From Sunxiuqinia sp965372405 (GTDB lineage Bacteria > Bacteroidota > Bacteroidia > Bacteroidales > Prolixibacteraceae): a DNA stretch of 64,000 bases. Location: assembly GCA_965372405.1 (NCBI GenBank), contig CBDVCE010000018.1, positions 4,640 through 68,639 on the forward strand, given 5' to 3'. Position numbers and translations under genes: made by a program. A model generated the notes under the pieces. That model was not told the origin of the DNA and ran no database searches. It saw only the letters and a program-made list of their open reading frames with translations. Each line of letters opens with the position of its first letter. The stretch's first letter is position 1. This document shows, piece by piece, positions 9,102-18,146 of this stretch.

Positions 9102-9752
9102 ATGAAGAGATTATTATTATTTGTATTTGTTGTTTTTTGTGTAAGCCTGCTTTCTGCTCAGGAAGATGCGAAAGCAAAATCAATTCTCGAAAAAGTTAGT
9201 GAAACAACTCAGTCTTTTGAAAGTATAAAGGCTTCGTTTACTTATGTCATGGAGAATAAGGAAGAAGAAATAAAAGATGGTTATAAAGGTGATTTATTAT
9301 TGAAAGGAAAAAAATACCAATTAATATTGCCTGCACTTGGCTTTGAAGTATACAGCAATGGCGCAACAGTATGGACATATATGAAAGACGCCAATGAAGT
9401 AAGTATCGCTGAGTTTGATGATGAAATGAGTGAAATGATGGATCCATCAAAGATATTTACGATTTATGAAGAAGGATTCGATTATAAATTTATCGAAGAA
9501 AAAACATCCAATGGTAAAGCCATATATGTTATTGATCTTTTGCCAGAAGATGAAGAAATGGAGTACAGCAAAATGCGTATTGAAATTGAAAAAAGCCGAA
9601 TGATTGTTGGTAAAGCAACAATGTTTGGAAGGGAAGGGAGTAATTATATTGTTGATGTAGATGAATTTACTACAAACATGACAATGAATGACGATGTGTT
9701 CAATTTTAATCCTGAAAAGTATCCGGACATTGAGGTTATTGATTTACGATAA
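9102..9752 (+). CDS. lolA: LolA-like outer-membrane lipoprotein carrier
   Basis: A 216-residue exported protein with a signal peptide ending near LLSAQE. The mature part has the LolA-type half-barrel pattern: an early helix followed by ASFTYVMENKEEEIKDGYKGDLLLKGKKYQLILP, then VYSNGATVWTYMKDANEVSI and late strands. LolA carries lipoproteins through the periplasm to the outer membrane. It follows ftsK by 11 bp; this ftsK-lolA order is common in Gram-negative bacteria and supports the call. Sequence similarity within the family is low, so a related LolA-like/VioE-fold periplasmic protein is the alternative. Confidence 0.85.
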   Translation: MKRLLLFVFVVFCVSLLSAQEDAKAKSILEKVSETTQSFESIKASFTYVMENKEEEIKDGYKGDLLLKGKKYQLILPALGFEVYSNGATVWTYMKDANEVSIAEFDDEMSEMMDPSKIFTIYEEGFDYKFIEEKTSNGKAIYVIDLLPEDEEMEYSKMRIEIEKSRMIVGKATMFGREGSNYIVDVDEFTTNMTMNDDVFNFNPEKYPDIEVIDLR

Positions 9753-9760
9753 AAAAAAGA

Positions 9761-9786
9761 AAAGGAGTGCTTAACACTCCTTTTTT
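9761..9786. terminator. Bidirectional terminator between lolA and pyk
   Basis: AAAGGAGTG and CACTCCTTT form a perfect 9-bp stem with A-run on the left and T-run on the right, so it can serve both convergent genes. The stop codon of pyruvate kinase (9771-9773) lies in the loop. Confidence 0.85.
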
Positions 9787-11216
9787 GTTTCTGTATCTTT
9801 TTTCTCTTTGTAGGTCAGTTTTTCTACCGTTTCAATTTCCATGAATGTGGAGCCACCTCCAATTCCAAAACTTCCTCCAATATAAGTGACTAAGTCTTCG
9901 CCTTTCAATCTTCCTTTCGCTTCTAAATCCATCAAGGCTGAACGAATCATTTTATACTTATTCTTTTTGTGTTCAAGTTTGCTCGCTCTTACTCCGTACG
10001 ATAGTGAAAGTTCCCTTGCAACACCTGCTTCGTAGCATTTAGCAAATACCGGATTTACACCACGGAAAGCAGCCAAATAACGAGCTGTTCGTCCTGTTTG
10101 GGTATTGGTTACAATTGCTGTTGTATTTAGCTCTTCTGAAGCTTGAATAGCCGCTTCGGCAAGGTAAGCAACGATTTCATTTTCGACAGCCGGAATGGTG
10201 ATGTCATTTCTTTTATCCTTACTTTGTTCAACCTCCATTGCAATTCTGCTCATGCATTCAACTGCTTCAATAGGATACTGACCATATGCAGACTCCCCGC
10301 TAAGCATAATCGCATCAGCTCTGGAATAGATTGCATTTGCAATGTCACTCACTTCAGCACGTGTAGGGCGCGGGTTGTCGATCATGCTATGAAGCATTTG
10401 TGTTGCAATAATTACAGGCTTTTTGCGCTGAACAGCCTTTTTAATCAATAGACGTTGAATGCCAGGAATTTTTTCTGCTGCGATTTCAATTCCCAAATCA
10501 CCACGTGCAACCATAATGCCATAAGCGTAATCCAGAATTTCATCGATATTATTTACCCCATCAAGATTTTCAATCTTGGCAATAATCTTAATTGGGCTAT
10601 TGCATTCATCAAGTAATTCTTGAACACTTAGAACATCTTCTTTATTTCGCACGAATGAATGTGCAATAAAATCAAGCTTTTGCTCTGCAGCAAATCGAAT
10701 GAAGTCTTTATCTCTTTCAGTAATAGATGGAAGGTTTACGCTAAACCCTGGAGTATTTACACTTTTTTTATTTTTAAGCTCTCCACTATTTTCAACTTTG
10801 CAGAGAACGAAATCTTTTTCTTTATTAATAACTGAAAGTTCAAGTTCTCCATCATCAATCAGAATTTTCCCATCTGCAGGAATTTCAACATGAAATTTGT
10901 CATACGAGACTTGCATGGTAACTAGTTCATTTGAACTTTCTCTTTTTATCCCCGAAACTTCAACCATTTGATTTTCTTCAACCACGATAGGGGAGTCAAT
11001 ATTGACAGTCCGAACCTCAGGTCCTTTTGTGTCAATTAAAATACCAATAGATTTTGATACAGTACGGATATTGTCGATCATCATCTTTGCACTTTCCTGA
11101 GTAATGTGAGCAGTGTTTAAACGTGTCACATTCATACCCGATTTGTACAAGGATCCAACAAAGTCAGTATCGCATCTTTTGTCAGAAATAGTAGCTACAA
11201 TTTTTGTATGCTTCAT
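9771..11216 (-). CDS. pyk: Pyruvate kinase
   Basis: A 481-residue glycolytic enzyme that makes pyruvate and ATP from PEP. The N-terminal MKHTKIVATISDKRCD, the substrate loop TKGPEVRT, the metal/active-site block IIAKIENLDGVNNIDEIL, VARGDLGIEI and the ATQMLHSMIDNPRPTRAEVSDIANAI signature are all present. The C-terminal domain continues with the usual TNTQTGRTARYLAAFRG. A short Lys/Glu-rich tail ends the protein. A good promoter lies upstream on the minus strand (TTTG, 22 bp, TAATTTTG). The gene ends inside a terminator hairpin shared with the lolA-like gene. Confidence 0.97.
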   Translation of the reverse strand: MKHTKIVATISDKRCDTDFVGSLYKSGMNVTRLNTAHITQESAKMMIDNIRTVSKSIGILIDTKGPEVRTVNIDSPIVVEENQMVEVSGIKRESSNELVTMQVSYDKFHVEIPADGKILIDDGELELSVINKEKDFVLCKVENSGELKNKKSVNTPGFSVNLPSITERDKDFIRFAAEQKLDFIAHSFVRNKEDVLSVQELLDECNSPIKIIAKIENLDGVNNIDEILDYAYGIMVARGDLGIEIAAEKIPGIQRLLIKKAVQRKKPVIIATQMLHSMIDNPRPTRAEVSDIANAIYSRADAIMLSGESAYGQYPIEAVECMSRIAMEVEQSKDKRNDITIPAVENEIVAYLAEAAIQASEELNTTAIVTNTQTGRTARYLAAFRGVNPVFAKCYEAGVARELSLSYGVRASKLEHKKNKYKMIRSALMDLEAKGRLKGEDLVTYIGGSFGIGGGSTFMEIETVEKLTYKEKKDTETKKEC

Positions 11217-11250
11217 AAATTAAATAATAGATTTAAATATTTACGGGCGG

Positions 11251-11284
11251 CAAAATTAGACTTTTTTATTTCACAGATGACAAA
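11251..11284 (-). promoter_or_regulatory. Promoter of pyk
   Basis: Read on the minus strand, TTTG (plus 11281-11284), a 22-bp spacer and TAATTTTG (plus 11251-11258) match the Bacteroidetes -33/-7 arrangement. The -7 box lies 34 bp before the pyk ATG. Confidence 0.65.
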
Positions 11285-11317
11285 CTTAGCTTTCCTTTCC
11301 GTTAAATGATTCTAAAG

Positions 11318-11737
11318 TTAACTTTGGAGAAAACTTTCAATGCCCAAACGATAAGAGTCCAGGCCAAATCCCATAATACTTCCCACGCATACTGGTCCAA
11401 TAATAGATTCATGCCTAAATTCTTCACGTGTTAAAATATTCGAGATATGAACTTCAACTACTGGAGCTGTTATGCCAGCAATTGCATCACGGATTGCAAC
11501 AGAAGTATGTGTGTAAGCTCCTGCATTGATTATAATTCCATCAAAATTAAAACCTACCTCATGTATCTTATTAATCAATTCACCTTCAATGTTTGATTGA
11601 TAGTACTCTAAATCAATACTATTGTAATTCGTTTTAAGTGATGAGAAATACTCTTCAAACGATGAATTTCCGTAAATATTCTTCTCTCGTTTCCCTAGTA
11701 AATTTAGATTTGGACCATTAATTAACAATATTCTCAT
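11318..11737 (-). CDS. aroQ: Type II 3-dehydroquinate dehydratase
   Basis: A 139-residue small dodecameric dehydroquinase of the shikimate pathway, converting 3-dehydroquinate to 3-dehydroshikimate. The family start MRILLINGPNLNLLGKRE with the catalytic tyrosine in the following NIYG, the QSNIEGELINKI motif, GIIINAGAYTHTSVAIRDAI and VEVHISNI are all seen. Length is typical. It is divergent from the xerC/D gene, and its own upstream region lacks a clear -7 box. Confidence 0.96.
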   Translation of the reverse strand: MRILLINGPNLNLLGKREKNIYGNSSFEEYFSSLKTNYNSIDLEYYQSNIEGELINKIHEVGFNFDGIIINAGAYTHTSVAIRDAIAGITAPVVEVHISNILTREEFRHESIIGPVCVGSIMGFGLDSYRLGIESFLQS

Positions 11738-11789
11738 TTTTCTGTAATTTTTTTATGAAAAATTAGTATCTTTAGCGGGTCTGGCACGT

Positions 11790-11831
11790 ATTGATAATTA
11801 TGTAATCTTGGGGAAGAAGCTTCTTATCAAT
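11790..11831 (+). repeat. Inverted repeat in the xerD leader
   Basis: ATTGATAA (11790-11797) and TTATCAAT (11824-11831) form a perfect 8-bp pair, and the palindrome AAGAAGCTTCTT (11814-11825) lies inside and overlaps the right arm. The function is unknown; two exclusive RNA folds are possible. Confidence 0.45.
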
Positions 11832-11908
11832 ATGAAAACACTATTTCCAGACGTATACTAACTATTATTTAAAAATTTGTTTAACAACAAAATTAACTTT
11901 TTTAAATT

Positions 11909-12808
11909 ATGAAATGGGAAGATAGTAAAAAGGGATTTGAATCTTTCTTAAGATTAGAAAAATCTTTATCGCAAAACTCAATTGCGGCGTACATCAACGA
12001 CATCAATAAGTTGATGGGATTTCTCGATGGCAGCTTTAAACGGTTGGCTCCTGAGAAAGTTAAACTTAATCATTTGAGGAGTTTTGTTGAGCATCTCAAC
12101 GACAGGGGAGTATCTCCTCGTACTCAAGCTAGAACAATTTCCGGCATCAAGTCATTTTTCAAGTATTTGCTGATGGAAGGTAAAATTCAAGGTGATCCTA
12201 CAACACTTTTAGAATCACCAAAAATTGGACGTAAACTGCCTGATGTATTATCAATGGAAGAAATTGATACGGTTATTGATGCAGTAGACATGAACAAAGC
12301 TGAAGGTCAAAGAAACAAAGCAATGCTTGAAACTCTTTACAGTTGTGGGTTGCGTGTTTCTGAGTTGGTTAATTTGAAAGTAACTAACTTATTCTTTGAG
12401 CAAGGCTTTATAAAGGTAGAAGGGAAGAATGAAAAAGAACGCCTTGTACCAGTAAGTGAAAAGGCGGTTGAAGAAATTAGCAAGTATTTAAGTGGTTACC
12501 GCAGGACATTAAAAATTAGTCCTGAGAGTGAAAACGTACTTTTCTTAAACCGAAGAGGAAAAAAACTAAGTAGGGTAATGATTTTTACAATTATCAAGAA
12601 CCTTGCACAAAAAATAGGTATGACTAAAAAGATTAGTCCGCATACTTTCCGTCATTCATTTGCGACACATTTAATTTCGGGTGGTGCTGATTTACGTGCA
12701 GTTCAAGAAATGCTTGGTCACGAGTCAATTCTAACAACTGAGATTTACACGCATCTCGACCGGGATTATTTGAAAACTACAATTACACAGTTTCATCCAC
12801 GTTCTTAA
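11909..12808 (+). CDS. xerD: Tyrosine recombinase, XerC/XerD type
   Basis: A 299-residue two-domain tyrosine recombinase. The N-terminal SAM-like core-binding domain covers about 1-90. The catalytic domain has Arg in TLYSCGLRVSEL, the beta-hairpin Lys, HTFRHSFATHL with His and Arg, LGHESILTTEIYTHL with His and the nucleophile Tyr. Length and lack of extra domains match Xer recombinases that resolve chromosome dimers at dif rather than phage integrases. Whether it is XerC or XerD cannot be decided by eye; XerD-like is favoured by the closing HLDRDYLKTTITQFHPR. No dif-like site was recognised beside it. A terminator follows. Confidence 0.92.
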   Translation: MKWEDSKKGFESFLRLEKSLSQNSIAAYINDINKLMGFLDGSFKRLAPEKVKLNHLRSFVEHLNDRGVSPRTQARTISGIKSFFKYLLMEGKIQGDPTTLLESPKIGRKLPDVLSMEEIDTVIDAVDMNKAEGQRNKAMLETLYSCGLRVSELVNLKVTNLFFEQGFIKVEGKNEKERLVPVSEKAVEEISKYLSGYRRTLKISPESENVLFLNRRGKKLSRVMIFTIIKNLAQKIGMTKKISPHTFRHSFATHLISGGADLRAVQEMLGHESILTTEIYTHLDRDYLKTTITQFHPRS

Positions 12809-12879
12809 TTAAGAGCTAGTTTGAGATTAATAATTTCTTAACATGATAAATTGAACTAAATTTATTAGATATCGTTCTG

Positions 12880-12916
12880 AAAGACAGTGTGTTTTATTAC
12901 ATGCTGTCTTTTTTTT
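12880..12916 (+). terminator. Intrinsic terminator after xerD
   Basis: AAAGACAGTGTG (12880-12891) pairs with CATGCTGTCTTT (12900-12911) with two G-U pairs, and the T-run continues. Confidence 0.85.
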
Positions 12917-12981
12917 GTGCGAGACTTTCAAAAATATTTGCAAATTGAAAATAGCACTCAAACCAAACGTCGAAAAAGTTA

Positions 12982-12989
12982 TATTTTTG
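12982..12989 (+). promoter_or_regulatory. -7 promoter element for pckA
   Basis: TATTTTTG fits TAnnTTTG and lies 52 bp before the pckA ATG at 13042. No convincing -33 partner was seen. Confidence 0.5.
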
Positions 12990-13041
12990 TCTGCCGAGAG
13001 AAATTGGTTTTGTTGAAAATATTAATATTTAATTGTTGACT

Positions 13042-14640
13042 ATGAAAAATTTAGATTTAAGCAAGTACGGAATTGTAGACGTACAAGAGATCGTACATAA
13101 CCCTTCTTACGAACAACTTTTCGAAGAAGAAATGAATCCTGCGTTAGAAGGATTTGAAAAAGCACAACTAACAGAATTAGATACTGTGAACGTAATGACC
13201 GGTGAATTTACTGGTCGTTCTCCTAAGGATAAATTCGTAGTTGAAAATGAAGCTTCTGAAGATATCTGGTGGACTTCTCCAGAATCTCCAAATGACAATA
13301 AAAAAGTTTCGGAAGAGGCTTGGTCACATTTAAAAGAAATTACAACAAAACAACTTTCTGGACAGAAATTGTTTGTTGTTGATACTTTCTTAGGTGCTAA
13401 CGAAAACTCTCGTTTGAAAATTCGTTTCATTATGGAAGTTGCATGGCAAGCACACTTTGTAACCAACATGTTCATCCGTCCATCTGCTGAAGAATTGGAA
13501 GCATATGGTGAGCCTGATTTTGTTGCAATGAACGGTTCAAAAACATCTAACAAACGTTGGGAAGAATTCGGCATGAACTCTGAAGTTTATACTGTATTTA
13601 ACCTTAAAGAAAAAATGCAAGTTATCGGTGGTAGCTGGTATGGTGGTGAGATGAAAAAAGGTATGTTCGCAATGATGAACTACTACTTACCAAAAGCAGG
13701 TATGGCTTCAATGCACTGTTCTGCTAACGTTGGCAAAGATGGCGATACTGCTATTTTCTTCGGTCTTTCAGGTACAGGTAAAACTACACTTTCAACGGAC
13801 CCAAATCGCCAGTTAATTGGTGACGATGAGCACGGTTGGGATGATGACGGTATCTTCAACTTCGAAGGTGGATGTTATGCTAAAACTATCAACCTTGATA
13901 AAGAAGCTGAGCCAGAAATTTTTGGAGCTATCAAACGTAACGCTCTTTTAGAGAACGTAACTGTTGATGCTGATGGTAAAATTGACTTTAATTCGGGTCC
14001 TGCAAACACACGTGTTTCTTACCCAATTGACCACATCGAAAACATTGTTAAGCCAGTTTCAAAAGCAGGTCACGCAAACAAAGTTATTTTCTTAACTGCT
14101 GATGCATTTGGTGTATTGCCTCCGGTAGCTAAATTAACTCCAGAGCAAACTCAATACCACTTCTTAAGTGGATTTACTGCAAAATTAGCTGGTACTGAGC
14201 GTGGTATTACTTCTCCACAGCCTACTTTCTCAGCTTGTTTTGGTGCAGCTTTCCTTTCACTTCACCCAACAAAATATGGTCAGGAATTAGTGAAAAAAAT
14301 GGAACAGCATGGAGCTGAAGCTTACTTGGTAAACACAGGTTGGAATGGAACAGGAAAACGTATTTCTATTCAAGATACTCGCGGTATTATTACTGCTATC
14401 CTTGACGGTTCAATCGAGAATGCACCAACTAAAAACCTTCCAGTATTCAACTTGGAAATTCCAACTGAATTGAAAGGTGTAGCTACTGAAGTTCTAGATC
14501 CACGTGATACTTATGCTGATGTAGCTGAGTGGAATACTAAATCTCAAGATCTTGGTGGTCGTTTCATCAAAAACTTTGTGAAATACACTGATAACGTAGA
14601 AGGAAAAGCATTAGTTGCTGCTGGTCCTCAGATTGACTAA
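13042..14640 (+). CDS. pckA: Phosphoenolpyruvate carboxykinase (ATP)
   Basis: A 532-residue ATP-dependent PEPCK that interconverts oxaloacetate and PEP. The N-terminal region has GRSPKDKFVV, the middle has SMHCSANVG, the kinase-1a loop FGLSGTGKTTLSTD, the metal-binding DDEHGWDDDGIFNFEGGCYAK and later ITSPQPTFSACFGAAF. These separate it from GTP-type PEPCK. In Bacteroidetes it often works in the PEP-carboxylating direction toward succinate. The ATG at 13042 is used because the in-frame TTG nine bases earlier adds only three residues. Codons are strongly of the highly expressed kind, with many AAC, GGT and CGT. A terminator follows. Confidence 0.97.
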   Translation: MKNLDLSKYGIVDVQEIVHNPSYEQLFEEEMNPALEGFEKAQLTELDTVNVMTGEFTGRSPKDKFVVENEASEDIWWTSPESPNDNKKVSEEAWSHLKEITTKQLSGQKLFVVDTFLGANENSRLKIRFIMEVAWQAHFVTNMFIRPSAEELEAYGEPDFVAMNGSKTSNKRWEEFGMNSEVYTVFNLKEKMQVIGGSWYGGEMKKGMFAMMNYYLPKAGMASMHCSANVGKDGDTAIFFGLSGTGKTTLSTDPNRQLIGDDEHGWDDDGIFNFEGGCYAKTINLDKEAEPEIFGAIKRNALLENVTVDADGKIDFNSGPANTRVSYPIDHIENIVKPVSKAGHANKVIFLTADAFGVLPPVAKLTPEQTQYHFLSGFTAKLAGTERGITSPQPTFSACFGAAFLSLHPTKYGQELVKKMEQHGAEAYLVNTGWNGTGKRISIQDTRGIITAILDGSIENAPTKNLPVFNLEIPTELKGVATEVLDPRDTYADVAEWNTKSQDLGGRFIKNFVKYTDNVEGKALVAAGPQID

Positions 14641-14663
14641 TTATTTAGCTCAATATAAATTAA

Positions 14664-14690
14664 AACCTCGTCTATGGACGGGGTTTTTTT
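14664..14690 (+). terminator. Intrinsic terminator after pckA
   Basis: AACCTCGTC (14664-14672) and GACGGGGTT (14677-14685) pair with one wobble, and a T-run follows. The T-run runs into the stop codon of the convergent epimerase gene. Confidence 0.85.
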
Positions 14691-15549
14691 ATGCAATAAT
14701 GTTTTGAAGAGTTTCTTTTATTGTAGGATATTTATAGTTGAATCCAGATTGAGAAAGTCGTTTTGGAATTACGATTGGGCTTTTAAGTAAAATTTGTGAT
14801 GCTTCTCCAAATATCGTTTTCAAAGCAAAGGAGGGAACTTTTAAAAATGCGGGCTTCTTCAATAATACAGCTAAACTTTTAGAAAACTCCCGGTTACTAA
14901 TTTGTTCAGGAGCAACAAGATTAAAAATTCCTTTATAATTGACATTGTAAACAGCATCTCGAAATGCCTTTATAACATCGTCAATATGAATGAAAGGAAA
15001 CGCCTGAGAACCTGAGCCAATTGAACCACCTAAACCTAACTTAAATATTGGCAGCATATTTTTCATCGTTTGAGAATCTTTACCCAACACAATACCTAAT
15101 CTGAAAATTACACGGCGAATATGCTTGTCTAAGCCAAGTGAAGCATCTTCCCAATCCATTACAAGCTTTCCTTGAAAGCTGGACGAAAGAGACCGGCTGT
15201 CTTCTTCATGTGGAAATCCTGAGTTGTAAATTGAAATTGCTGAAGCAGAAATAAATGATTTTGGCTGATTCTTTTTGGGAATGCTATTGATAGCATCACA
15301 CAGTTTTTTTGTTGTTAATACTCTGCTATTATAAATTGCAATTTTATTATGCTCTGTCCATCTCTGTAAAATTGGTGCTCCCGCAAGGTTTATTATTACA
15401 TCAGAATCAAAAATCTGATCAGCAAGTTCTTCAGGTGAAGCATAAAGATATTTACGCGCGATGGTTTTGACATTGTTTCCCTCTGAGCTAAGTAGTTGAA
15501 GTAATTTATTGCCGATGTATCCATTCGCTCCTGTTATTTTAATATTCAT
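14689..15549 (-). CDS. TIGR01777 family NAD(P)-binding epimerase-like protein
   Basis: A 286-residue short-chain dehydrogenase/epimerase-fold protein of the YfcH/SulA-like group. The nucleotide loop ITGANGYIGNKLL, VIINLAGAPILQRWTEHNK, the SASAISIYN segment in place of a standard YxxxK site, and FRLGIVLGKDSQ and FPFIHIDDVI are family hallmarks. The C terminus has the small DUF1731-type domain (LKVPSFALKTIFGEASQILL). The substrate of this family is not known. The gene stands alone, convergent with pckA and divergent from the PBP gene. Confidence 0.88.
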   Translation of the reverse strand: MNIKITGANGYIGNKLLQLLSSEGNNVKTIARKYLYASPEELADQIFDSDVIINLAGAPILQRWTEHNKIAIYNSRVLTTKKLCDAINSIPKKNQPKSFISASAISIYNSGFPHEEDSRSLSSSFQGKLVMDWEDASLGLDKHIRRVIFRLGIVLGKDSQTMKNMLPIFKLGLGGSIGSGSQAFPFIHIDDVIKAFRDAVYNVNYKGIFNLVAPEQISNREFSKSLAVLLKKPAFLKVPSFALKTIFGEASQILLKSPIVIPKRLSQSGFNYKYPTIKETLQNIIA

Positions 15550-15669
15550 GATTAAAATTTTATAGAAAGTACTCCACTGTACTTTTCTAAATAAGAAACA
15601 GGCTAACTATAGTCTTTTAAGTGTAGTTTATGAGATTGATAATTAAACAATTATTGATGTTGAAAAGTT

Positions 15670-15703
15670 TTTGGTCATTCATGAAATCAATTGCTTATTT
15701 TTG
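15670..15703 (+). promoter_or_regulatory. Promoter of the PBP1A gene
   Basis: TTTG (15670-15673), a 22-bp spacer and TATTTTTG (15696-15703) match the Bacteroidetes -33/-7 pattern, 29 bp before the ATG. Confidence 0.65.
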
Positions 15704-15732
15704 CGTTTGGTTAATTTATAGAGTTAAAAAGT

Positions 15733-18102
15733 ATGCCTGCACCCAAGAAGAAAAAAACAACAAATAGAAAATCCAAGAAGAAGCAATCGTTTAGAAAGAA
15801 ATTATCCAGCCTTTTATTAAAGTTATTTCTTGCCGGATCAATTCTTCTAGTATTGTTCTTCTTAGCCGTTTATCTAGGATTAACTGGGCATGTTCCTACT
15901 TCTTCACAATTGCACAGAATTAAAAACCCTCAAGCTTCGGAAGTGTTGTCTGCTGAAGGGAAATTACTTGGGCGTTACTATGTTGAAAATCGCAGCAATG
16001 TTCGTTTCGAGGAAATATCGCCAAATGTAGTAAGCGCACTAATTGCGACAGAAGATGCCCGCTTTTATGAACATCGGGGGATTGATGAGATCGCTCTCAT
16101 GCGTGTGCTTTTTAAAACAATATTACTTCAAAATCGAAATGCAGGGGGTGGAAGTACTCTAAGTCAGCAAATAGCTAAAAACCTTTTTCCACGTAATAAT
16201 TTAGGGGTTTTCTCAATGCCAGTTAATAAGCTTCGTGAAGCCATAATTGCGTATAGGCTTGAACGAATATATACGAAAAATGAGATACTTACTCTTTATT
16301 TGAATACTGTTCCGTTTGGAGAGAATATTTTTGGGATTGAAGTAGCTTCTGAACGTTTCTTCAGTAAAAAACCAAAAAACTTAACTGTTGATGAAGCTGC
16401 GGTTTTAGTTGGAATGCTAAAAGCTAACTATACCTATAATCCGAGAATTAATCCTGAAAAATCAAAAGCAAGGAGAAATATTGTCATTAATCAGATGGTA
16501 GCCAATAGTTTTCTGGATACGAATGAAGGTGAAATATTTAAAGCAAAACCACTAAAAATTAGATACCGTAAAATCTCTTATAATCAAGGACCCGCTCCAT
16601 ATTTCTTAGAAAAATTAAAACCGGAATTGCTAGATTGGTGTGCCTCTCATAACAAAGAGAGTGGAGATCCTTATAATCTATATACGGATGGCTTGAAGAT
16701 TGAAACAACTCTGAATTATGATTTTCAATACTACGCACAGCAGTCGGTGAAAGAGTATATGAAAAACTTACAAAAGGTTTTCAATACACATTGGGGGAAA
16801 CAAAATCCATGGAAAGGCAATAAAGGCATACTTAATCGGGCTATCCGCAAAACAGAACGATATAAGTCAATGCAAGGAAAAGGTATTCCTCATGACAAAA
16901 TCATGATTGCATTTAATAAGAAGATTGAGACAAACTTGTTCTTCTGGAATGGAATCAAACATGTTGAAACGACCCCTTTAGATTCATTGAAGCATTATCT
17001 TCGAATGTTGAATGTTGGTTTTGTTGCTATTGAGCCATCTTCCGGAGAATTAAAAGCATGGGTTGGAGGAACTGATTTTCGATTTTTCAAATACGATCAT
17101 GTGGAAGCATCACGGCAATCTGGATCAACATTTAAGCCTTTTGTATATTTGTCTGCTATTGAAAATGGATTAAGTCCTTTTGATTATTATCCAAACGAGC
17201 AGAAGGTATATTCGAAATATCAGGATTGGTCACCACGAAATTCACACGATAATTATACTGGCTTTTATTCAATGGAAGGAGCTCTTTCTGAATCATTAAA
17301 TACAGTTGCTGTTGATGTGATGATGAAAAATGGGATTGACGAAACCATTGAAACCGTTAGGAGTTTAGGAATTGAAGCTGATTTACCCAAATATCCATCT
17401 TTAGCTCTTGGGGTGGCTTCAGTTAGTTTAAAAGAAATGGTTTTTGCCTATGCAAACATTCTCAATGGAGGCTTGAAAGTACAGCCTCACTATCTGGTGG
17501 CCATTAAGAATAGCGAAGGTGAATTATTGAGCCAGTTTTTTCGTCAGCCTGTAGAGCCTACAAATATAAATGAAGAGAATTGCAGGATTGTTACTCACAT
17601 GCTCAAGTCTGTTGTAGAAGAGGGTACTGGAAAGGCGATTCGTACAGTTTATAAAATCCCAGGTGATTTTGCTGGAAAAACTGGTACAACACAGAATCAG
17701 TCAGACGGTTGGTTTATTGGAATGTCTCCCGATATTGTTGCTGGATGCTGGGTTGGGGCTGATGATCCTGGAATTCATTTTAGAACAATAACCTATGGGC
17801 AGGGTGGTTATATGGCACTGCCAATTGTTGGGAAATTCTTCCATAAAGTTTATGTCGACCCGCGCTATCGAAAGCTAAAGCTTTCAAAATTTGAAAAGCC
17901 TTCATCTGAAGTTCTGGCAAAGTTGAATATTCCACATTACAGGGAACTATTTGAAATAGAACGTGAAAAGAACTTTTTCGACCGACTATTTACAAAAAAG
18001 AAAACCTCCGATCCTTTAAAGGATAAACCTGGAAGAACCTCTTCGAAGAAAAAGAAAAAGGTTTGGGAAACAATTAAGTCCATTTTCAAAAAGAAAAAAT
18101 AA
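15733..18102 (+). CDS. Class A penicillin-binding protein (PBP1A-like)
   Basis: A 789-residue bifunctional peptidoglycan synthase. A very basic cytoplasmic tail and one membrane segment (about 30-52) precede the GT51 glycosyltransferase domain with the catalytic Glu in ATEDARFYEHRGID and GGSTLSQQIAKNLF. The transpeptidase domain has the nucleophile Ser in SGSTFKPFVY, SLN as the SxN motif, and GKTGTTQ as KTG. The C-terminal tail is again Lys-rich. It polymerises and cross-links murein at the outer face of the inner membrane. It has its own promoter and is 44 bp ahead of the first ClC gene. Confidence 0.95.
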   Translation: MPAPKKKKTTNRKSKKKQSFRKKLSSLLLKLFLAGSILLVLFFLAVYLGLTGHVPTSSQLHRIKNPQASEVLSAEGKLLGRYYVENRSNVRFEEISPNVVSALIATEDARFYEHRGIDEIALMRVLFKTILLQNRNAGGGSTLSQQIAKNLFPRNNLGVFSMPVNKLREAIIAYRLERIYTKNEILTLYLNTVPFGENIFGIEVASERFFSKKPKNLTVDEAAVLVGMLKANYTYNPRINPEKSKARRNIVINQMVANSFLDTNEGEIFKAKPLKIRYRKISYNQGPAPYFLEKLKPELLDWCASHNKESGDPYNLYTDGLKIETTLNYDFQYYAQQSVKEYMKNLQKVFNTHWGKQNPWKGNKGILNRAIRKTERYKSMQGKGIPHDKIMIAFNKKIETNLFFWNGIKHVETTPLDSLKHYLRMLNVGFVAIEPSSGELKAWVGGTDFRFFKYDHVEASRQSGSTFKPFVYLSAIENGLSPFDYYPNEQKVYSKYQDWSPRNSHDNYTGFYSMEGALSESLNTVAVDVMMKNGIDETIETVRSLGIEADLPKYPSLALGVASVSLKEMVFAYANILNGGLKVQPHYLVAIKNSEGELLSQFFRQPVEPTNINEENCRIVTHMLKSVVEEGTGKAIRTVYKIPGDFAGKTGTTQNQSDGWFIGMSPDIVAGCWVGADDPGIHFRTITYGQGGYMALPIVGKFFHKVYVDPRYRKLKLSKFEKPSSEVLAKLNIPHYRELFEIEREKNFFDRLFTKKKTSDPLKDKPGRTSSKKKKKVWETIKSIFKKKK

Positions 18103-18131
18103 TTTCTTAAGTCTTTAGTGGCTGCTTTTAT

Positions 18132-18139
18132 TAATTTTG
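18132..18139 (+). promoter_or_regulatory. -7 element very close to the ClC start
   Basis: TAATTTTG fits TAnnTTTG and ends only 7 bp before the ATG at 18147. A transcript from it would start at or next to the start codon, giving a leaderless or nearly leaderless message. Confidence 0.5.
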
Positions 18140-18146
18140 CGGCTTA

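Noticed and set aside
11909..12808. Phage or integrative-element integrase
   Set aside because: The protein has Xer length and motifs, no attachment-site repeats or phage genes are near, and the neighbours are core metabolism.
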